Shown piece by piece: positions 16,522 through 26,494 of a stretch of DNA of 64,000 nucleotides (position 1 is the first letter of the stretch; each line of letters opens with the position of its first letter). Below the pieces are notes generated by a model. That model searched no databases. It had not been told where the DNA came from and was given only the letters and a program-made list of their open reading frames with translations. Source of the stretch: Vibrio qingdaonensis (lineage in GTDB: Bacteria > Pseudomonadota > Gammaproteobacteria > Enterobacterales > Vibrionaceae); contig NZ_JAKRRY010000021.1 in the NCBI RefSeq assembly GCF_026191675.1, forward strand, positions 1 to 64,000, written 5' to 3'. The position numbers and the translations under genes are program-made.

Positions 16522-16983
16522 CTAGCGAATGGGTAATGCCGTTGTGTATTTTAAAGGTTCCATCGCAAAGGTAGAGGTCACGTTCGATAACTCGTCGATA
16601 CTATTTACCAATTTTTTATAAAACTCATCAAAACACTTCATGTCTTTTACCAGTACTTTCATCATATAGTCATACTCCCCCGCCATACGATAAAACTCCA
16701 TCACTTCAGGAAATAACGATACGGTATCGACAAAAGCTTTGTACCACTCATGGGAGTGGTTCGTGGTCTTGATTTGCACAAAAGCGGTAAAGCACAACCC
16801 CAACGATTCAGGATTCAGTAACGCAACTCGCTTATTAATCACGCCCTGATCTTCAAGCTTTTTTAATCGCTTCCAACACGGCGTTGTGGTTAAGTTCACC
16901 GCTTCGGCGAGATCATGCAACGACAGCGTACTGTCTTGCTGCAATAAGCCCAGTAGTGTCTTATCTGTACTATCGATTTCCAT
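16522..16983 (-). CDS. decR: Lrp/AsnC-type regulator DecR
   Basis: 153 residues from the ATG at 16983; upstream in-frame codons are not conserved. It has an N-terminal helix-turn-helix ([30 protein letters not shown]) and a C-terminal ligand-binding RAM domain ([30 protein letters not shown]). It is very close to E. coli DecR (YbaO), which senses cysteine and activates a desulfidase operon. It is divergent from the PLP lyase gene at 17107 with a 123-bp shared control region, so it most likely activates that gene when cysteine is high. Confidence 0.92.
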   Translation of the reverse strand: MEIDSTDKTLLGLLQQDSTLSLHDLAEAVNLTTTPCWKRLKKLEDQGVINKRVALLNPESLGLCFTAFVQIKTTNHSHEWYKAFVDTVSLFPEVMEFYRMAGEYDYMMKVLVKDMKCFDEFYKKLVNSIDELSNVTSTFAMEPLKYTTALPIR

Positions 16984-17106
16984 AAAAACCCCAAAAGGAG
17001 AATAACTTTCTCTAAAAACCCATTTATACAGTAAATATAGCAAAGTTTTTCTCCCCGTATGTAGGTAAATTATCACCATAACGATAGCCAAGTAGGAAAC
17101 CTAACT

Positions 17107-18183
17107 ATGTGTACTGACCATCAATGGATAAACAACGCCATTCGTAAAATTGAAGCTGACTATCAACGCTCTGCCGATACTCACCTGATAAAGCTCGACC
17201 TTCCAAGCATTGATGGCATCGATCTCTATCTGAAAGATGAAAGTACGCATCCAACTGGCTCACTGAAGCACCGCTTAGCGCGATCGCTTTTCTTGTACGC
17301 GATTTGTAATGGTTGGATTGGCCCGGAAACCACCGTTATTGAATCTTCTTCAGGCAGCACCGCGGTGTCAGAAGCTTACTTTGCTAGACTTCTCGGCCTA
17401 CCTTTCATTGCCGTTATGCCTAAAAGTACCGCGAGCAAAAAAATTGAACAAATTGAGTTCTATGGTGGCAAAGCGCACCTTGTCGATCGCTCTGACCAAA
17501 TTTATGCAGAATCGCGTCGCCTTGCCGATGAGCTAAATGGTCATTATATGGATCAGTTTACGTATGCTGAACGCGCGACTGACTGGCGTGGTAATAACAA
17601 CATTGCGAACTCAATCTTTAGTCAAATGGAACTTGAAGATCATCCGATTCCTACATGGGTCGTCATGAGCCCGGGTACTGGTGGCACATCGGCGACCATT
17701 GGTCGTTTTATTCGCTACCAAAAACACGATACTAAACTGTGTGTGGTTGACCCTGAAAACTCGGTATTTCACGACTACTACAAAACCGGCAATAAACACA
17801 TCACTGGCGACTGTGGCAGCAAAATTGAAGGCATTGGGCGACCTCGCGTAGAGCCAAGTTTTATTCCTGGTGTGGTTGACGAAATGCGCACCATTCCCGA
17901 CGCAGCAAGCATTGCAACGATTCATTGGCTTGAGAAAATCTTAGGAAGAAAAGTCGGCGCATCAACCGGCACTAATTTATACGGTGCCTTGCAGCTAGCC
18001 TGTGAAATGAAAAAACGTGGTGAAACAGGATCGATTGTGACCTTGTTATGCGACAGCGGCGAGCGCTACCTCGACACTTACTACAACCCTGAGTGGGTAA
18101 AAACCAATATTGGTGATCTACACCCTTACACAGAAAAACTTGAAATCTTTGAAGCAACAGGTGAATGCAGCGCAGATTGTTAA
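17107..18183 (+). CDS. PLP-dependent cysteine synthase-fold enzyme, probable L-cysteine desulfhydrase
   Basis: 358 residues, fold-type II PLP enzyme. The PLP lysine lies in [11 protein letters not shown], the substrate loop is [15 protein letters not shown], and the phosphate-binding glycine loop is [15 protein letters not shown]. The family has members that split cysteine to pyruvate, ammonia and sulfide. Pairing with DecR supports cysteine detoxification rather than synthesis, as an alternative to the yhaOM operon of E. coli; this assignment is inferred from context. A strong terminator follows. Confidence 0.85.
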   Translation: MCTDHQWINNAIRKIEADYQRSADTHLIKLDLPSIDGIDLYLKDESTHPTGSLKHRLARSLFLYAICNGWIGPETTVIESSSGSTAVSEAYFARLLGLPFIAVMPKSTASKKIEQIEFYGGKAHLVDRSDQIYAESRRLADELNGHYMDQFTYAERATDWRGNNNIANSIFSQMELEDHPIPTWVVMSPGTGGTSATIGRFIRYQKHDTKLCVVDPENSVFHDYYKTGNKHITGDCGSKIEGIGRPRVEPSFIPGVVDEMRTIPDAASIATIHWLEKILGRKVGASTGTNLYGALQLACEMKKRGETGSIVTLLCDSGERYLDTYYNPEWVKTNIGDLHPYTEKLEIFEATGECSADC

Positions 18184-18241
18184 GCCCTGTCATTTAGCTT
18201 GAAGACGCAAGCCGTTAGCCTGACGGCGTGTATGAGATGAG

Positions 18242-18272
18242 AAAAAGGAGTGATGCTATCACTCCTTTTTAC
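18242..18272 (+). terminator. Rho-independent terminator of the PLP lyase gene
   Basis: AAAAAGGAGTGAT-GCT-ATCACTCCTTTTT, a 10-bp stem with a T run, 60 bp past the stop. Confidence 0.88.
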
Positions 18273-18311
18273 TTTATCTGCATAATTAATAACGTCATTT
18301 GACCTTACGTA

Positions 18312-19406
18312 CTACTTTCGATCATAACTACGATTGACCTGCATTTGAGCGGCGGTGATGTACGACACTAAGTCCTGATACGCGCGATCTAACTCTTCAA
18401 CCACCAGTACATCGGCGGTATCGTTAGCGATCAAGTGCAACCCATCATGAAAGGCCCTCGCTTTCGCGGAAAAGTATTCCAATGGTCCGCCAACACTGGC
18501 TAATTGTCGCGTCTCTTCGTGGTTTGCCACAACGGCGCCAAATGTCGTTTCAAGCTCACCGAGAAGCAGCAGTGCATGATCACAGTTAGCACCGATTAAC
18601 TTCGAGTGCGCGGTCGTCCACATGTTGGTGTATTGAGCAATCCCGCTTGAAGCGTAAATATCCACGGTACTCTTGTAAATAACGTCAACCGTTGTCGACG
18701 ACAAAGACAAGATAGATTGGGTATCTTTGACAATTTCTGCCGCGCCTTTCGACGCATCCGCGACCTGTACCGAGACTGTTTCGATATTCTCTCCGGCAAG
18801 GTTGGTGCTCGATTCAATTCTTTCCACTAAGCTAGAAATCTCACTGGCGGCCTCATTGGCACGTCCAGCAAGGGAGCGGACTTCATCCGCGACTACCGCA
18901 AACCCCCGACCATGCTCCCCCGCCCGAGCCGCTTCAATCGCAGCATTCAGCGCGAGCAAATTCGTTTGCTCAGAGATCTGATGGATAATACTGATAAACT
19001 GACTAATATCACCAGTTAATACCTGAAGAGCATTGACCGTGTCTTTACTTTCTGCCGACGATTGAGAGACTAAATCCAACGAACGATACATTTCTTCAAG
19101 CTGACGCTGCGTCGACTCAAATACTCCTAGCTTGCTTTGCAGCTGATCACTTTGGGCAATCAAATCATTATTCGCCACCTCGATACTATTCGCACAATCC
19201 ACAAGATGAGGGACAACCATCCCTAAAAAGCGTCGTGAACGCGATTTTTGCTCGGCTAACACGTGTTCTATTGCCGATACTTCACTCTGCTTCGCCGCTA
19301 ATTGCTGTTGCAACTCCGCAACCTGCTGCTGTAGAACCTCGTTAGCTGCCTTTTCAGTAAGTACCTGCTGCTGCGTTGTTTTTAATTGTTTTTTTGATAC
19401 AAACAT
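18312..19406 (-). CDS. Soluble methyl-accepting chemotaxis protein
   Basis: 364 residues with no transmembrane segment or signal peptide. A glutamine-rich N-terminal coiled coil (about residues 8-55) precedes the signalling domain. The conserved hairpin tip is [41 protein letters not shown] (about 140-185). The signalling region is short and is followed by an about 110-residue C-terminal helical domain with several His and one Cys ([28 protein letters not shown]), possibly the sensor. It probably reports a cytoplasmic signal to CheA. Monocistronic. Confidence 0.9.
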   Translation of the reverse strand: MFVSKKQLKTTQQQVLTEKAANEVLQQQVAELQQQLAAKQSEVSAIEHVLAEQKSRSRRFLGMVVPHLVDCANSIEVANNDLIAQSDQLQSKLGVFESTQRQLEEMYRSLDLVSQSSAESKDTVNALQVLTGDISQFISIIHQISEQTNLLALNAAIEAARAGEHGRGFAVVADEVRSLAGRANEAASEISSLVERIESSTNLAGENIETVSVQVADASKGAAEIVKDTQSILSLSSTTVDVIYKSTVDIYASSGIAQYTNMWTTAHSKLIGANCDHALLLLGELETTFGAVVANHEETRQLASVGGPLEYFSAKARAFHDGLHLIANDTADVLVVEELDRAYQDLVSYITAAQMQVNRSYDRK

Positions 19407-19623
19407 TGAGTCACTTCTTCTACCACTGCCTTTCCTATATTCACTACGCTAACACTCAGTAAGGAATTATAAATAGCGTGAAGAGTAAGTTGTGATAACT
19501 ACCAATCACCATACCCCAATTAGGGTATAGGCAGAGCAATGTACTAACTCGCGATTAAAATCCGTTGTTCATTCAAACGTATCGCATAGCAAAAAAGCAC
19601 TATATACCGAATGATACCGACAT

Positions 19624-19649
19624 AAAAAAGCCCCTGACTAAGCAGAGGC
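19624..19649 (-). terminator. Terminator of the DUF1244 gene
   Basis: On the minus strand, GCCTCTG-CTTAGT-CAGGGGC is followed by TTTTTT, 22 bp past the stop. Confidence 0.8.
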
Positions 19650-19671
19650 ATGATGAACGCGATGACGCGAA

Positions 19672-19986
19672 CTATTTTTGCTTCGCTTCAAAGGCTGCCA
19701 GTTGCTCTGGCGTCGCTTTAGGTTGGTGGTTTTGCTTCCACTCATCATAGGTCATACCGTAAACACGCTCACGCGCATCATCGATGTCTAAGTCAAGTGA
19801 CGCCTGTTCCGCTTCTGCTTTGTACCATTTACTAAAGCAATTACGGCAGAAACCCGCCTGAATCATTAGATCGATATTTTGCACATCCTTATTATTATCA
19901 AGGTGGGCAAGCAAGCGACGAAATACCGCTGCGTCTAATTTATCTTGCTGCTCTTGAGGGAGATCTTTATATTTAAATTCAGCCAC
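19672..19986 (-). CDS. DUF1244 family protein
   Basis: About 104 residues from GTG at 19986 with an AGGAAAG Shine-Dalgarno; upstream in-frame codons run through the RND terminator and are excluded. The family signature IQAGFCRNCFSKWYKAEAE is present with its two cysteines, followed by DDARERVYGMTYDEWKQNHQ. Function is unknown; the CxxC pair may bind metal. It is separated from the RND operon by that operon's terminator. Confidence 0.85.
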   Translation of the reverse strand: MAEFKYKDLPQEQQDKLDAAVFRRLLAHLDNNKDVQNIDLMIQAGFCRNCFSKWYKAEAEQASLDLDIDDARERVYGMTYDEWKQNHQPKATPEQLAAFEAKQK

Positions 19987-20035
19987 TTTACTTTCCTTTG
20001 CTGTTATTTTTATGCTCCACAATCCTAACGAACAA

Positions 20036-20070
20036 ACGAAAAAATGCCCAGCCGAAACTGAGCATTTTTC
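20036..20070 (-). terminator. Terminator of the RND efflux operon
   Basis: On the minus strand, AATGCTCAG-TTTCGG-CTGGGCATT is followed by TTTTT, about 38 bp past the permease stop. Confidence 0.85.
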
Positions 20071-20107
20071 CAAGCGAACAGGAAAGGCGGCCTTCACTAT
20101 CCGTTAA

Positions 20108-23100
20108 TTAACCATGACTGGTTCGTGCTTTCACATCTTTTTCCAATGCTTTATTCAACTCAGCTTCAACGTGTCCCGGCGATTGTGTCTTCGCGGATAT
20201 CAAGCGGTACATCGCTGGAATCACGAATAACGTCACTAAGGTGGCAAACGCCATCCCAAAGAAGATGACCGTACCTACCGCCACTCGGCTTTCATAACCC
20301 GCCCCAGTGGAAACAATCAGCGGGATCGCGCCAGCTAACGTAGTGAATGCCGTCATTAAGATTGGACGCAGTCGCCTTGCCGATGCATCAATGATGGCTT
20401 GCTCAAACGCGATACCTTTGTCTCTTAACTGATTGGTAAACTCTACAATAAGGATCCCGTTCTTGGTCACCATACCAATAAGCATGATCATACCAATCTG
20501 ACTGTAGATGTTGAGCCCTTGCTGCATAATCAGTAAGCCTAGGAAACCGCCAAATACCCCCATCGGGACGGTAAACATCACCACAAGCGGGTTAATAAAG
20601 CTTTCAAATTGCGCAGCCAGTACCAAATAAGCCACTAATAACGCCAATGCAAACACCACGAAAATACTCGATTGATTTTCTTTGAAGTCTTTCGACTCTC
20701 CGGCGTAACTAATCGATATATCACCCGGTAGCATCTCTATGGCCTGTTGGTCCATAAAGTCCAACGCTTCACCTAATGTATACCCTTCTTTAAGGTTCGC
20801 TTTGATGGTGATAGATTTCTGCTTGTTGTAATGCGATAAACGAGTAGAGGATGCCACTTCCTCAATATCAGTCACGGCATCTAACGTCACCAACTCGCCG
20901 GACTGAGTGCGCATGTAAATTTGGCTCAAATCTGCGGCGTTATTGAAGTTATTTTCATCCCCTCGCAAGTAGACATCGTATTCTTCACCACGCTCGACAT
21001 AGGTGGTCTCTGTTTTACCACCAAGCATAATTTCCAGCGTGTCGGAGATATCTTCAACACTGATCCCGAGCTCTGCTGCGCGCTCTCGGTCGATGGTCAC
21101 CACCAGCTCTGGTGTTTTCTCAGAGTAGTCAGTACTCGCGCCTTCCATCATCGGTGAGGCGTCAGCGCGTTGCTCAAGTAAATCTGCCCATTTTTGCAAT
21201 TCCGCATAATCTGAACCGCCAATGACAAATTGTACTGGCTCGCTCGACCCGCCTCTAAAGCCTGGCATAAACGGGAACACACGAACATCAGGGATCCCAG
21301 CGAGGGCTTTTCGAGCCTCTCCCAGCGCTTGCGTCGCAGTGACATCACGTTCGTTCCAATCTTCTAAGATCATGATAACGAAGCCCGTTTGGTCACCGGC
21401 ATTGCCGCCAAACGCTGGTGATTGAATACTAAATGACTTTAAGAAACCTTGCCCTAATAACGGCATTAAGCGCTCTTCTACGATGTCCATATTCGCTGCC
21501 ATTCGGTTGTAACTGGTGGCATCCGCACCACGAACAAAAGCGAAGATGACCCCACGATCCTCTTGCGGTGTTAACTGAGCAGGTACTTGCTGCATTAACT
21601 GATAACTGCCGCCAACGCAGGCTAAAATCACCACTGGCGCGAGCCAACGAAATCGTAAGGCTTGCCCAAGCGCTCGCTTATAACCACGCTCTAATTTTCT
21701 AAAGCCTGAATCTACCCATTGTGTGAAACGATTTGGTTTCACGTTCGCTTTTAGAATCGAACTTCCTAATACCGGCGTAAGAGTGAGAGCAATCAAAGAT
21801 GAGAAGATCACCGACATGGCTAGCAGCACAGAGAACTCGGTAAACAGCAGCCCTATCATGCCGTCCATGAATGAAATCGGTAAAAACACCATCACCAGCA
21901 CTAATGTGGTGGCGATAACGGCAAACCCCACTTCGCGCGTCCCTTTATAAGCAGCAAGTAGTGGCGGCTCGCCTTTCTCGATATGGTGGAAGATGTTTTC
22001 CACCACCACGATGGCATCATCCACCACTAAGCCAATAGAGAGAATCAACGCCATTAACGTGATCAAATTGATGGAAAAGCCAAAGAAATAGGCGGCAATA
22101 AACGACGCAATCAAAGATACGGGTACCGTCACGGCGGGTATCAGCGTGGCTCTGGCTTGACCAATAAAGATGTAGAGCACCAATATGACCAAACACCCGG
22201 TGATAAACAGCGTGCTGTACACCTCAGAAATGGAGCGATCGATAAAGACGGTTGAGTCATAGTCAATGGCTAAGCGAGTCCCTTCCGGCAGAAACTGCTG
22301 CATACGTTCCACTTCTTTATGCACCAAGTCAGCCATTTCCAGCGGGTTCGCATCCGACTGTGGCACGATGCCCATGCTGACGTTAACCACACCATCACTC
22401 TTAAAGGTGGAATTCTCATTCTCTGCGCCGATATACACATCGGCGACGTCTTTCAAGTAAATCGGTGTATTGTCACTGGCGCGTTTCACCACCAAATATT
22501 CAAAATCTACCGGGGAGTTGTATGACCGGGCAGTACGAACCGACATCACCGTCGCATCATTTCGCACTTCCCCACCGGGGCGTTCAATATTTTCAGATCG
22601 TAGCGAAGCGGTGATGTCAGAGGTGGTCACCCCTCGCCCAGCCATGTACGCAGGCTTGAGCTTAATGTACATCACTTGGTACAAGCCACCAGAGATGTCC
22701 ACCGAGCTCACGCCGGAAATAAGACTAAACCGGTCCAGCAATACTCGGTTGGTGTAGTCCGTCAATTGGGTTCGATCCATCACCGACGAGCTAAGATTAA
22801 TATAGACCGACGCTTCACCACTACCATTGTTTTTAAACACCAACGGATCATCAGCTTCATCGGGCAGGGAGCGCTGGGCTCGCGCCACTGCATCACGAAT
22901 ATCACTCACGCCGGTATTCAGGTCATAACCCAACTCAAATGTGACGGTAATTCGTGACATGCCATTTCGAGTCACCGACTCTATTTCATCAATACCACTA
23001 ATACCAGAGAGTTGATCTTCAATAGAGGAGGTGATCTGGCTTTCAATGATGGTGGCTGACGCCCCTTCATAACGAGTGGAAATCGACACCACTGGGTTTT

Positions 23101-23221
23101 CGATGTCCGGCATTTCACGTACAGCAAGTTTATTAAATGACACAATGCCAAATACACATAACAACAAGCTCAGTACGATAGCGGCAACCGGACGCTTAAC
23201 TGAAATATCAGATAAAAGCAT
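20108..23221 (-). CDS. RND efflux pump permease (HAE-1 family)
   Basis: 1037 residues, the usual length. An inner-membrane, proton-driven drug exporter that works as a trimer with the adaptor and an outer membrane channel. The N-terminal helix starts MLLSDISVKRPVAAIVLSLLL. Two large periplasmic loops and twelve membrane helices are recognisable; the proton-relay helix 4 reads LMALILSIGLVVDDAIVVVENI with its paired Asp residues. The start codon shares a base with the adaptor stop. No outer membrane factor gene lies nearby, so a TolC-type channel elsewhere is presumed. Substrates cannot be told from sequence. Confidence 0.95.
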   Translation of the reverse strand: MLLSDISVKRPVAAIVLSLLLCVFGIVSFNKLAVREMPDIENPVVSISTRYEGASATIIESQITSSIEDQLSGISGIDEIESVTRNGMSRITVTFELGYDLNTGVSDIRDAVARAQRSLPDEADDPLVFKNNGSGEASVYINLSSSVMDRTQLTDYTNRVLLDRFSLISGVSSVDISGGLYQVMYIKLKPAYMAGRGVTTSDITASLRSENIERPGGEVRNDATVMSVRTARSYNSPVDFEYLVVKRASDNTPIYLKDVADVYIGAENENSTFKSDGVVNVSMGIVPQSDANPLEMADLVHKEVERMQQFLPEGTRLAIDYDSTVFIDRSISEVYSTLFITGCLVILVLYIFIGQARATLIPAVTVPVSLIASFIAAYFFGFSINLITLMALILSIGLVVDDAIVVVENIFHHIEKGEPPLLAAYKGTREVGFAVIATTLVLVMVFLPISFMDGMIGLLFTEFSVLLAMSVIFSSLIALTLTPVLGSSILKANVKPNRFTQWVDSGFRKLERGYKRALGQALRFRWLAPVVILACVGGSYQLMQQVPAQLTPQEDRGVIFAFVRGADATSYNRMAANMDIVEERLMPLLGQGFLKSFSIQSPAFGGNAGDQTGFVIMILEDWNERDVTATQALGEARKALAGIPDVRVFPFMPGFRGGSSEPVQFVIGGSDYAELQKWADLLEQRADASPMMEGASTDYSEKTPELVVTIDRERAAELGISVEDISDTLEIMLGGKTETTYVERGEEYDVYLRGDENNFNNAADLSQIYMRTQSGELVTLDAVTDIEEVASSTRLSHYNKQKSITIKANLKEGYTLGEALDFMDQQAIEMLPGDISISYAGESKDFKENQSSIFVVFALALLVAYLVLAAQFESFINPLVVMFTVPMGVFGGFLGLLIMQQGLNIYSQIGMIMLIGMVTKNGILIVEFTNQLRDKGIAFEQAIIDASARRLRPILMTAFTTLAGAIPLIVSTGAGYESRVAVGTVIFFGMAFATLVTLFVIPAMYRLISAKTQSPGHVEAELNKALEKDVKARTSHG

Positions 23222-24309
23222 TAGCTGACTTCCTTCTCACTAACGAGTTCGGTGCGCTTTTCAGTGCGCTGTGCTGTAGGCTCCGATTTCACTTCCTGAA
23301 CGGCAGAACCATCACGCATGTTAACAATGCCCTGCACGACAATTCTCTGACCAATCTTTAGCCCTTTTTCGATCACCACTTGGTTACCTACACGAGCCCC
23401 CAAAATGACCTCAGTACGATGCGCCTTGCTATTTTCATCAATCACATAAACAAAGCGTTTGGTGCCTGAATACTCAAGAGCTTGAACAGGAATAATCGGT
23501 GCTTCAATAGGCGGGAAAGCCATGTTCGCCTGAGCGAGCATGCCGGGCTTTAATCGATTCTCTTGGTTTTCAAAATGGATACGCACGCGAAGGTTCAACG
23601 TTTCTTGGTTTACTCGCGTGTCCACTGCAACGACCGCACCTTCGAATAAGCGATTGCCCCACGCCGAGGTTTTCGCCGTGACTGGCATACCTTTTTCAAG
23701 CATTGACAGGTATCGTTCAGGGACTTGTAAATCAAGCTGCATAATAGATAAATCATCCAACGTGAGTAGCTCTGTCCCCACATTGACTAACTTGCCACGG
23801 CTAAAATCAATTAAGCCAACCGTACCTGAGAACGGGGCTTCAATATGCAGGTCATTGAGCTGTGCGTTCGCCGCATCTAGACGAGCGTTGGCAATGTCTA
23901 CGTTGGTTTTTTGCGCATCAATTTCCGTTTTAGTAATGGCATTACTCGATGCAAGGCGTTCGAACTCAGCCAAAATACGTTTTTGGTCACGTAAATAGGC
24001 TTTTGCTTCTGCGACAGAAGCCACGGCTTTGTCGTCATTAAGCAAAATCAAGACCTGCCCTTTTGGCACCTTTTCATTCGCCGATACGCGAATTTGATCA
24101 ACAATGCCGGACACTTCAGAAGCAATAATGACCGATTGATCCGCCTCCAACTTTCCGACCAAGGATAACGATTGAGACACTTGGTGAACGGCCACCGTCT
24201 CGGTCACGACAGAGATAGCTTGCGATCCTTGAGACCTTTTTGCGTAGCTTGCAGAAGAAGCACTAAGAATAGACAGTGCCAGCAAACCGATTATTGTTTT
24301 ATTTTTCAT
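23221..24309 (-). CDS. RND efflux periplasmic adaptor (membrane fusion protein)
   Basis: 362 residues. A signal peptide (MKNKTIIGLLALSILSASSASYA) leads to a lipoyl-like first half (VSGIVDQIRVSANEKVPKGQVLILLND), a helical hairpin (about residues 85-145), then the second lipoyl half (LHIEAPFSGTVGLIDFSRGKLVN), a beta-barrel and a membrane-proximal domain. There is no lipobox cysteine, so it is probably soluble in the periplasm. First gene of the pump operon. Confidence 0.93.
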   Translation of the reverse strand: MKNKTIIGLLALSILSASSASYAKRSQGSQAISVVTETVAVHQVSQSLSLVGKLEADQSVIIASEVSGIVDQIRVSANEKVPKGQVLILLNDDKAVASVAEAKAYLRDQKRILAEFERLASSNAITKTEIDAQKTNVDIANARLDAANAQLNDLHIEAPFSGTVGLIDFSRGKLVNVGTELLTLDDLSIMQLDLQVPERYLSMLEKGMPVTAKTSAWGNRLFEGAVVAVDTRVNQETLNLRVRIHFENQENRLKPGMLAQANMAFPPIEAPIIPVQALEYSGTKRFVYVIDENSKAHRTEVILGARVGNQVVIEKGLKIGQRIVVQGIVNMRDGSAVQEVKSEPTAQRTEKRTELVSEKEVS

Positions 24310-24403
24310 CGTATTTGTCTTTTTATATAGAAACTAATTGATATTCTAGCGACTTATGAGCCACATAACGTCAAGAAGTGTAAATCCTAAATTGAGTTTT
24401 TGT

Positions 24404-24429
24404 TTACAAACATTGCGCCGTTACAAACA
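24404..24429. promoter_or_regulatory. Direct repeats upstream of the RND operon
   Basis: TTACAAACA occurs at 24404-24412 and 24421-24429, 17 bp apart, about 95 bp upstream of the adaptor start. The spacing is close to one and a half helical turns. It may be an activator or repressor site; no regulator gene is adjacent. The rest of 24310-24620 shows no gene. Confidence 0.35.
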
Positions 24430-24620
24430 ACGCAAGAAAATGAAACAAAATGACACGACTAAGGGGAGTAGTGAGTAAACCTAACCCATTCATTGTGCTC
24501 ATTCGCAAGAAAAATCAGCGCGCCCTGTAGCGAAGTGGTTAATAAATAGAGCATAAACCTGCCTTTTTAGGCACCTCTGTCCAAAAAGACATCATTCAGT
24601 TCAAAATGCCAAGAAAAAAC

Positions 24621-24648
24621 TTTACAGCTTTGCGGAGTTTGCTATGAT
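24621..24648 (+). promoter_or_regulatory. Promoter of the tRNA-Tyr array
   Basis: TTTACA (24621-24626) and TATGAT (24643-24648) are spaced 16 bp apart and followed by a GC-rich discriminator (TCGCTCCG), the usual pattern for stringently controlled stable-RNA promoters. It lies about 60 bp upstream of the first tRNA. Confidence 0.7.
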
Positions 24649-24706
24649 TCGCTCCGAACTTGAGTTGCTGCTTTGGGAAAACAGCGAAACAAGTATAAAA
24701 CACCCT

Positions 24707-24791
24707 GGAGGGGTTCCCGAGTGGCCAAAGGGATCAGACTGTAAATCTGACGGCTCTGCCTTCGATGGTTCGAATCCATCTCCCTCCACCA
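24707..24791 (+). tRNA. tRNA-Tyr (GTA), copy 1
   Basis: 85 nt including the encoded CCA. Anticodon GTA in GACTGTAAATC, a long variable arm as in class II tRNAs, T-loop GGTTCGAATCC, and acceptor GGAGGGG paired with CCCTCC. Strongly similar to E. coli tRNA-Tyr. Confidence 0.97.
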
Positions 24792-24885
24792 TATTTAGTT
24801 TGCTTGTTACTAACTCTGTTATTAACGAATAAACACACTTGAGTGACTGCTTTGGGAAAACAGTGAAACAAGTATAAAACACCCT

Positions 24886-24970
24886 GGAGGGGTTCCCGAG
24901 TGGCCAAAGGGATCAGACTGTAAATCTGACGGCTCTGCCTTCGATGGTTCGAATCCATCTCCCTCCACCA
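24886..24970 (+). tRNA. tRNA-Tyr (GTA), copy 2
   Basis: Identical in sequence to copy 1 as read here, 179 bp downstream of it, with encoded CCA. Confidence 0.97.
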
Positions 24971-25052
24971 TATTAGTTTACTTGGTGATAACCAGATAAA
25001 CGCACTTGAGTTGCTGCTTTGGGAAAACAGTGAAACAAGTATAAAACACCCT

Positions 25053-25137
25053 GGAGGGGTTCCCGAGTGGCCAAAGGGATCAGACTGTAAATCTGACGGC
25101 TCTGCCTTCGATGGTTCGAATCCATCTCCCTCCACCA
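25053..25137 (+). tRNA. tRNA-Tyr (GTA), copy 3
   Basis: Identical in sequence to copies 1 and 2 as read here, 167 bp downstream of copy 2, with encoded CCA. Followed 10 bp later by the array terminator. Confidence 0.97.
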
Positions 25138-25146
25138 TACAGAAAA

Positions 25147-25173
25147 AACCGACTCTTAGAGTCGGTTTTTTTT
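25147..25173 (+). terminator. Terminator of the tRNA-Tyr array
   Basis: AAACCGACTC-TTA-GAGTCGGTTTTTTTT, a stem with a long T run, 10 bp past the third tRNA. Confidence 0.92.
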
Positions 25174-25357
25174 CGTCTGAATATAATCAAATATTATCAC
25201 TAATCTAGCACTCTGCACCAAACAAGATAGCGCGCCTTGTATTGTAAGAAATGTAAAATAATACAACAACTTAGCTTACTTTCGCTTACAGCAATTCTTG
25301 AATGTTCGATGATAAGATCTCTCATATCCTAATAACAACATCCAATGAGAAATCAGA

Positions 25358-25900
25358 ATGAAAAAAACACTATTAGCACTTTCCTTGATCATAAGCTCTG
25401 TGTCTGCATCATCCATGGCGAGCGAAGGCTTTTATCTTGGCGCCGCTTACTCAAAGATGAATTATGACGCAGCGTTTGTGGCCAGCAATGAGGTCGAAAA
25501 TGGCTACGCCGTGAATGGTGGATACGACTTCCCTATTGGCAGCTTTTTCGTGATTGGTACCGAAATTGAATACAAGAACTTAGGCTCGACAACAGAATCC
25601 ATCGGCAGCGACTACTATAAACTGTCTATGACCTCTTATGGTGTTAACGTGCTGCCAAAGCTTTACATCGGTGATCACTTCTATGCGCTGGCTAAATTCG
25701 GTTTTCATAAAATCAATTCAGAAATAAGCACTAACGTTACCACTGATGATACCGCGGTATCTGATACCGCTTCGGTATATGGATTGGGCGCTGGATACGA
25801 TATTTCCCCAAACTTTGCTATTCAAGCAAGCTACGAGATCCACAACATTGCTGTCTACAATACGTCTTCTGCCAACCTAGGGGCAAAGTTTAATTTTTAG
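25358..25900 (+). CDS. Small outer membrane beta-barrel protein (OmpA-barrel type)
   Basis: 180 residues. A signal peptide (MKKTLLALSLIISSVSASSMA) precedes a barrel with alternating strands, beginning EGFYLGAAYSKMNYDA and ending ANLGAKFNF with the terminal Phe typical of outer membrane proteins. Probable eight-stranded barrel with no peptidoglycan domain. Function unknown. Own transcription unit 220 bp after the tRNA array; the spacer 25174-25357 has no other feature. Confidence 0.82.
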   Translation: MKKTLLALSLIISSVSASSMASEGFYLGAAYSKMNYDAAFVASNEVENGYAVNGGYDFPIGSFFVIGTEIEYKNLGSTTESIGSDYYKLSMTSYGVNVLPKLYIGDHFYALAKFGFHKINSEISTNVTTDDTAVSDTASVYGLGAGYDISPNFAIQASYEIHNIAVYNTSSANLGAKFNF

Positions 25901-26077
25901 CTAATAGCTATTAGCTAAGAGCGTTTAACTTTTAGTCGCTGACGACGAAAAAACACTCATCGCGGAGTCTGCTAATTATCGGAGTAGTCACCGTTATTTG
26001 GGATTTGGGACAAACTTATTGTTTGCAATATCCGTAATTCAGATAGTATTAGATGAGTGTTTGCAGAAATACGGACA

Positions 26078-26494
26078 ATGGTCATGGCAGAGATTGAAAC
26101 AGAAGGTTTTGAATTTTTTGGCTTAGAAGAAGCCATATTTCGAAAAATGGTGATAGAGAGAATTGAAGCGTTGATGGTGCAAGCCAAGCTCTCTAAAAAC
26201 GCCCTAGCAAAAAAAACCGGAATTGGACGTTCGGGTCTATATGAAAAGATGGATCGTGATGCACAAAGCCATTTCACTATTCAAGATTTCTACCGAATTG
26301 CAAAGGCCTTAGACGTGAGCATACTTCAATTGTTTCCGATGACGAACCTGGAGCGACACCATGGTGGACAATTACCATTACCCGCCAGTACGCTAAAGTT
26401 CCTTGATGTGATGCTCTCCGCTCCACAAGAAGATATTGAATTCCTTTCCAAATTTTATACTTCATTGCAAAAGCGAGATCAAAACACACCCTAG
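26078..26494 (+). CDS. Small helix-turn-helix protein
   Basis: About 138 residues; candidate starts are ATG 26078 or 26084, neither with a clear ribosome binding site. The central segment LSKNALAKKTGIGRSGLYEKMDRDAQSHFTIQDFYRIAKALDVS resembles an XRE-like helix-turn-helix followed by the usual low-specificity helix. The C-terminal part (about 40 residues) has no recognised domain. Probable transcriptional regulator of unknown target; it lies between two barrel protein genes. Confidence 0.65.
   Translation: MVMAEIETEGFEFFGLEEAIFRKMVIERIEALMVQAKLSKNALAKKTGIGRSGLYEKMDRDAQSHFTIQDFYRIAKALDVSILQLFPMTNLERHHGGQLPLPASTLKFLDVMLSAPQEDIEFLSKFYTSLQKRDQNTP

Larger units (their letters stand above)
24658..25137 (+). 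repeat. Tandem tRNA-Tyr units with conserved leaders
   Basis: Each tRNA is preceded by a nearly identical about 48-bp leader starting ACTTGAG at 24658, 24837 and 25004 and ending AAGTATAAAACACCCT. The units are 179 and 167 bp long and differ mainly in the spacer after CCA. They look like recent duplications of a whole tRNA-plus-leader unit. Confidence 0.85.

Noticed and set aside
24734-25138. 134-codon minus-strand frame across the tRNA-Tyr genes
   Set aside because: It is the antisense of tandem tRNA genes and repeats with them; no protein is expected.
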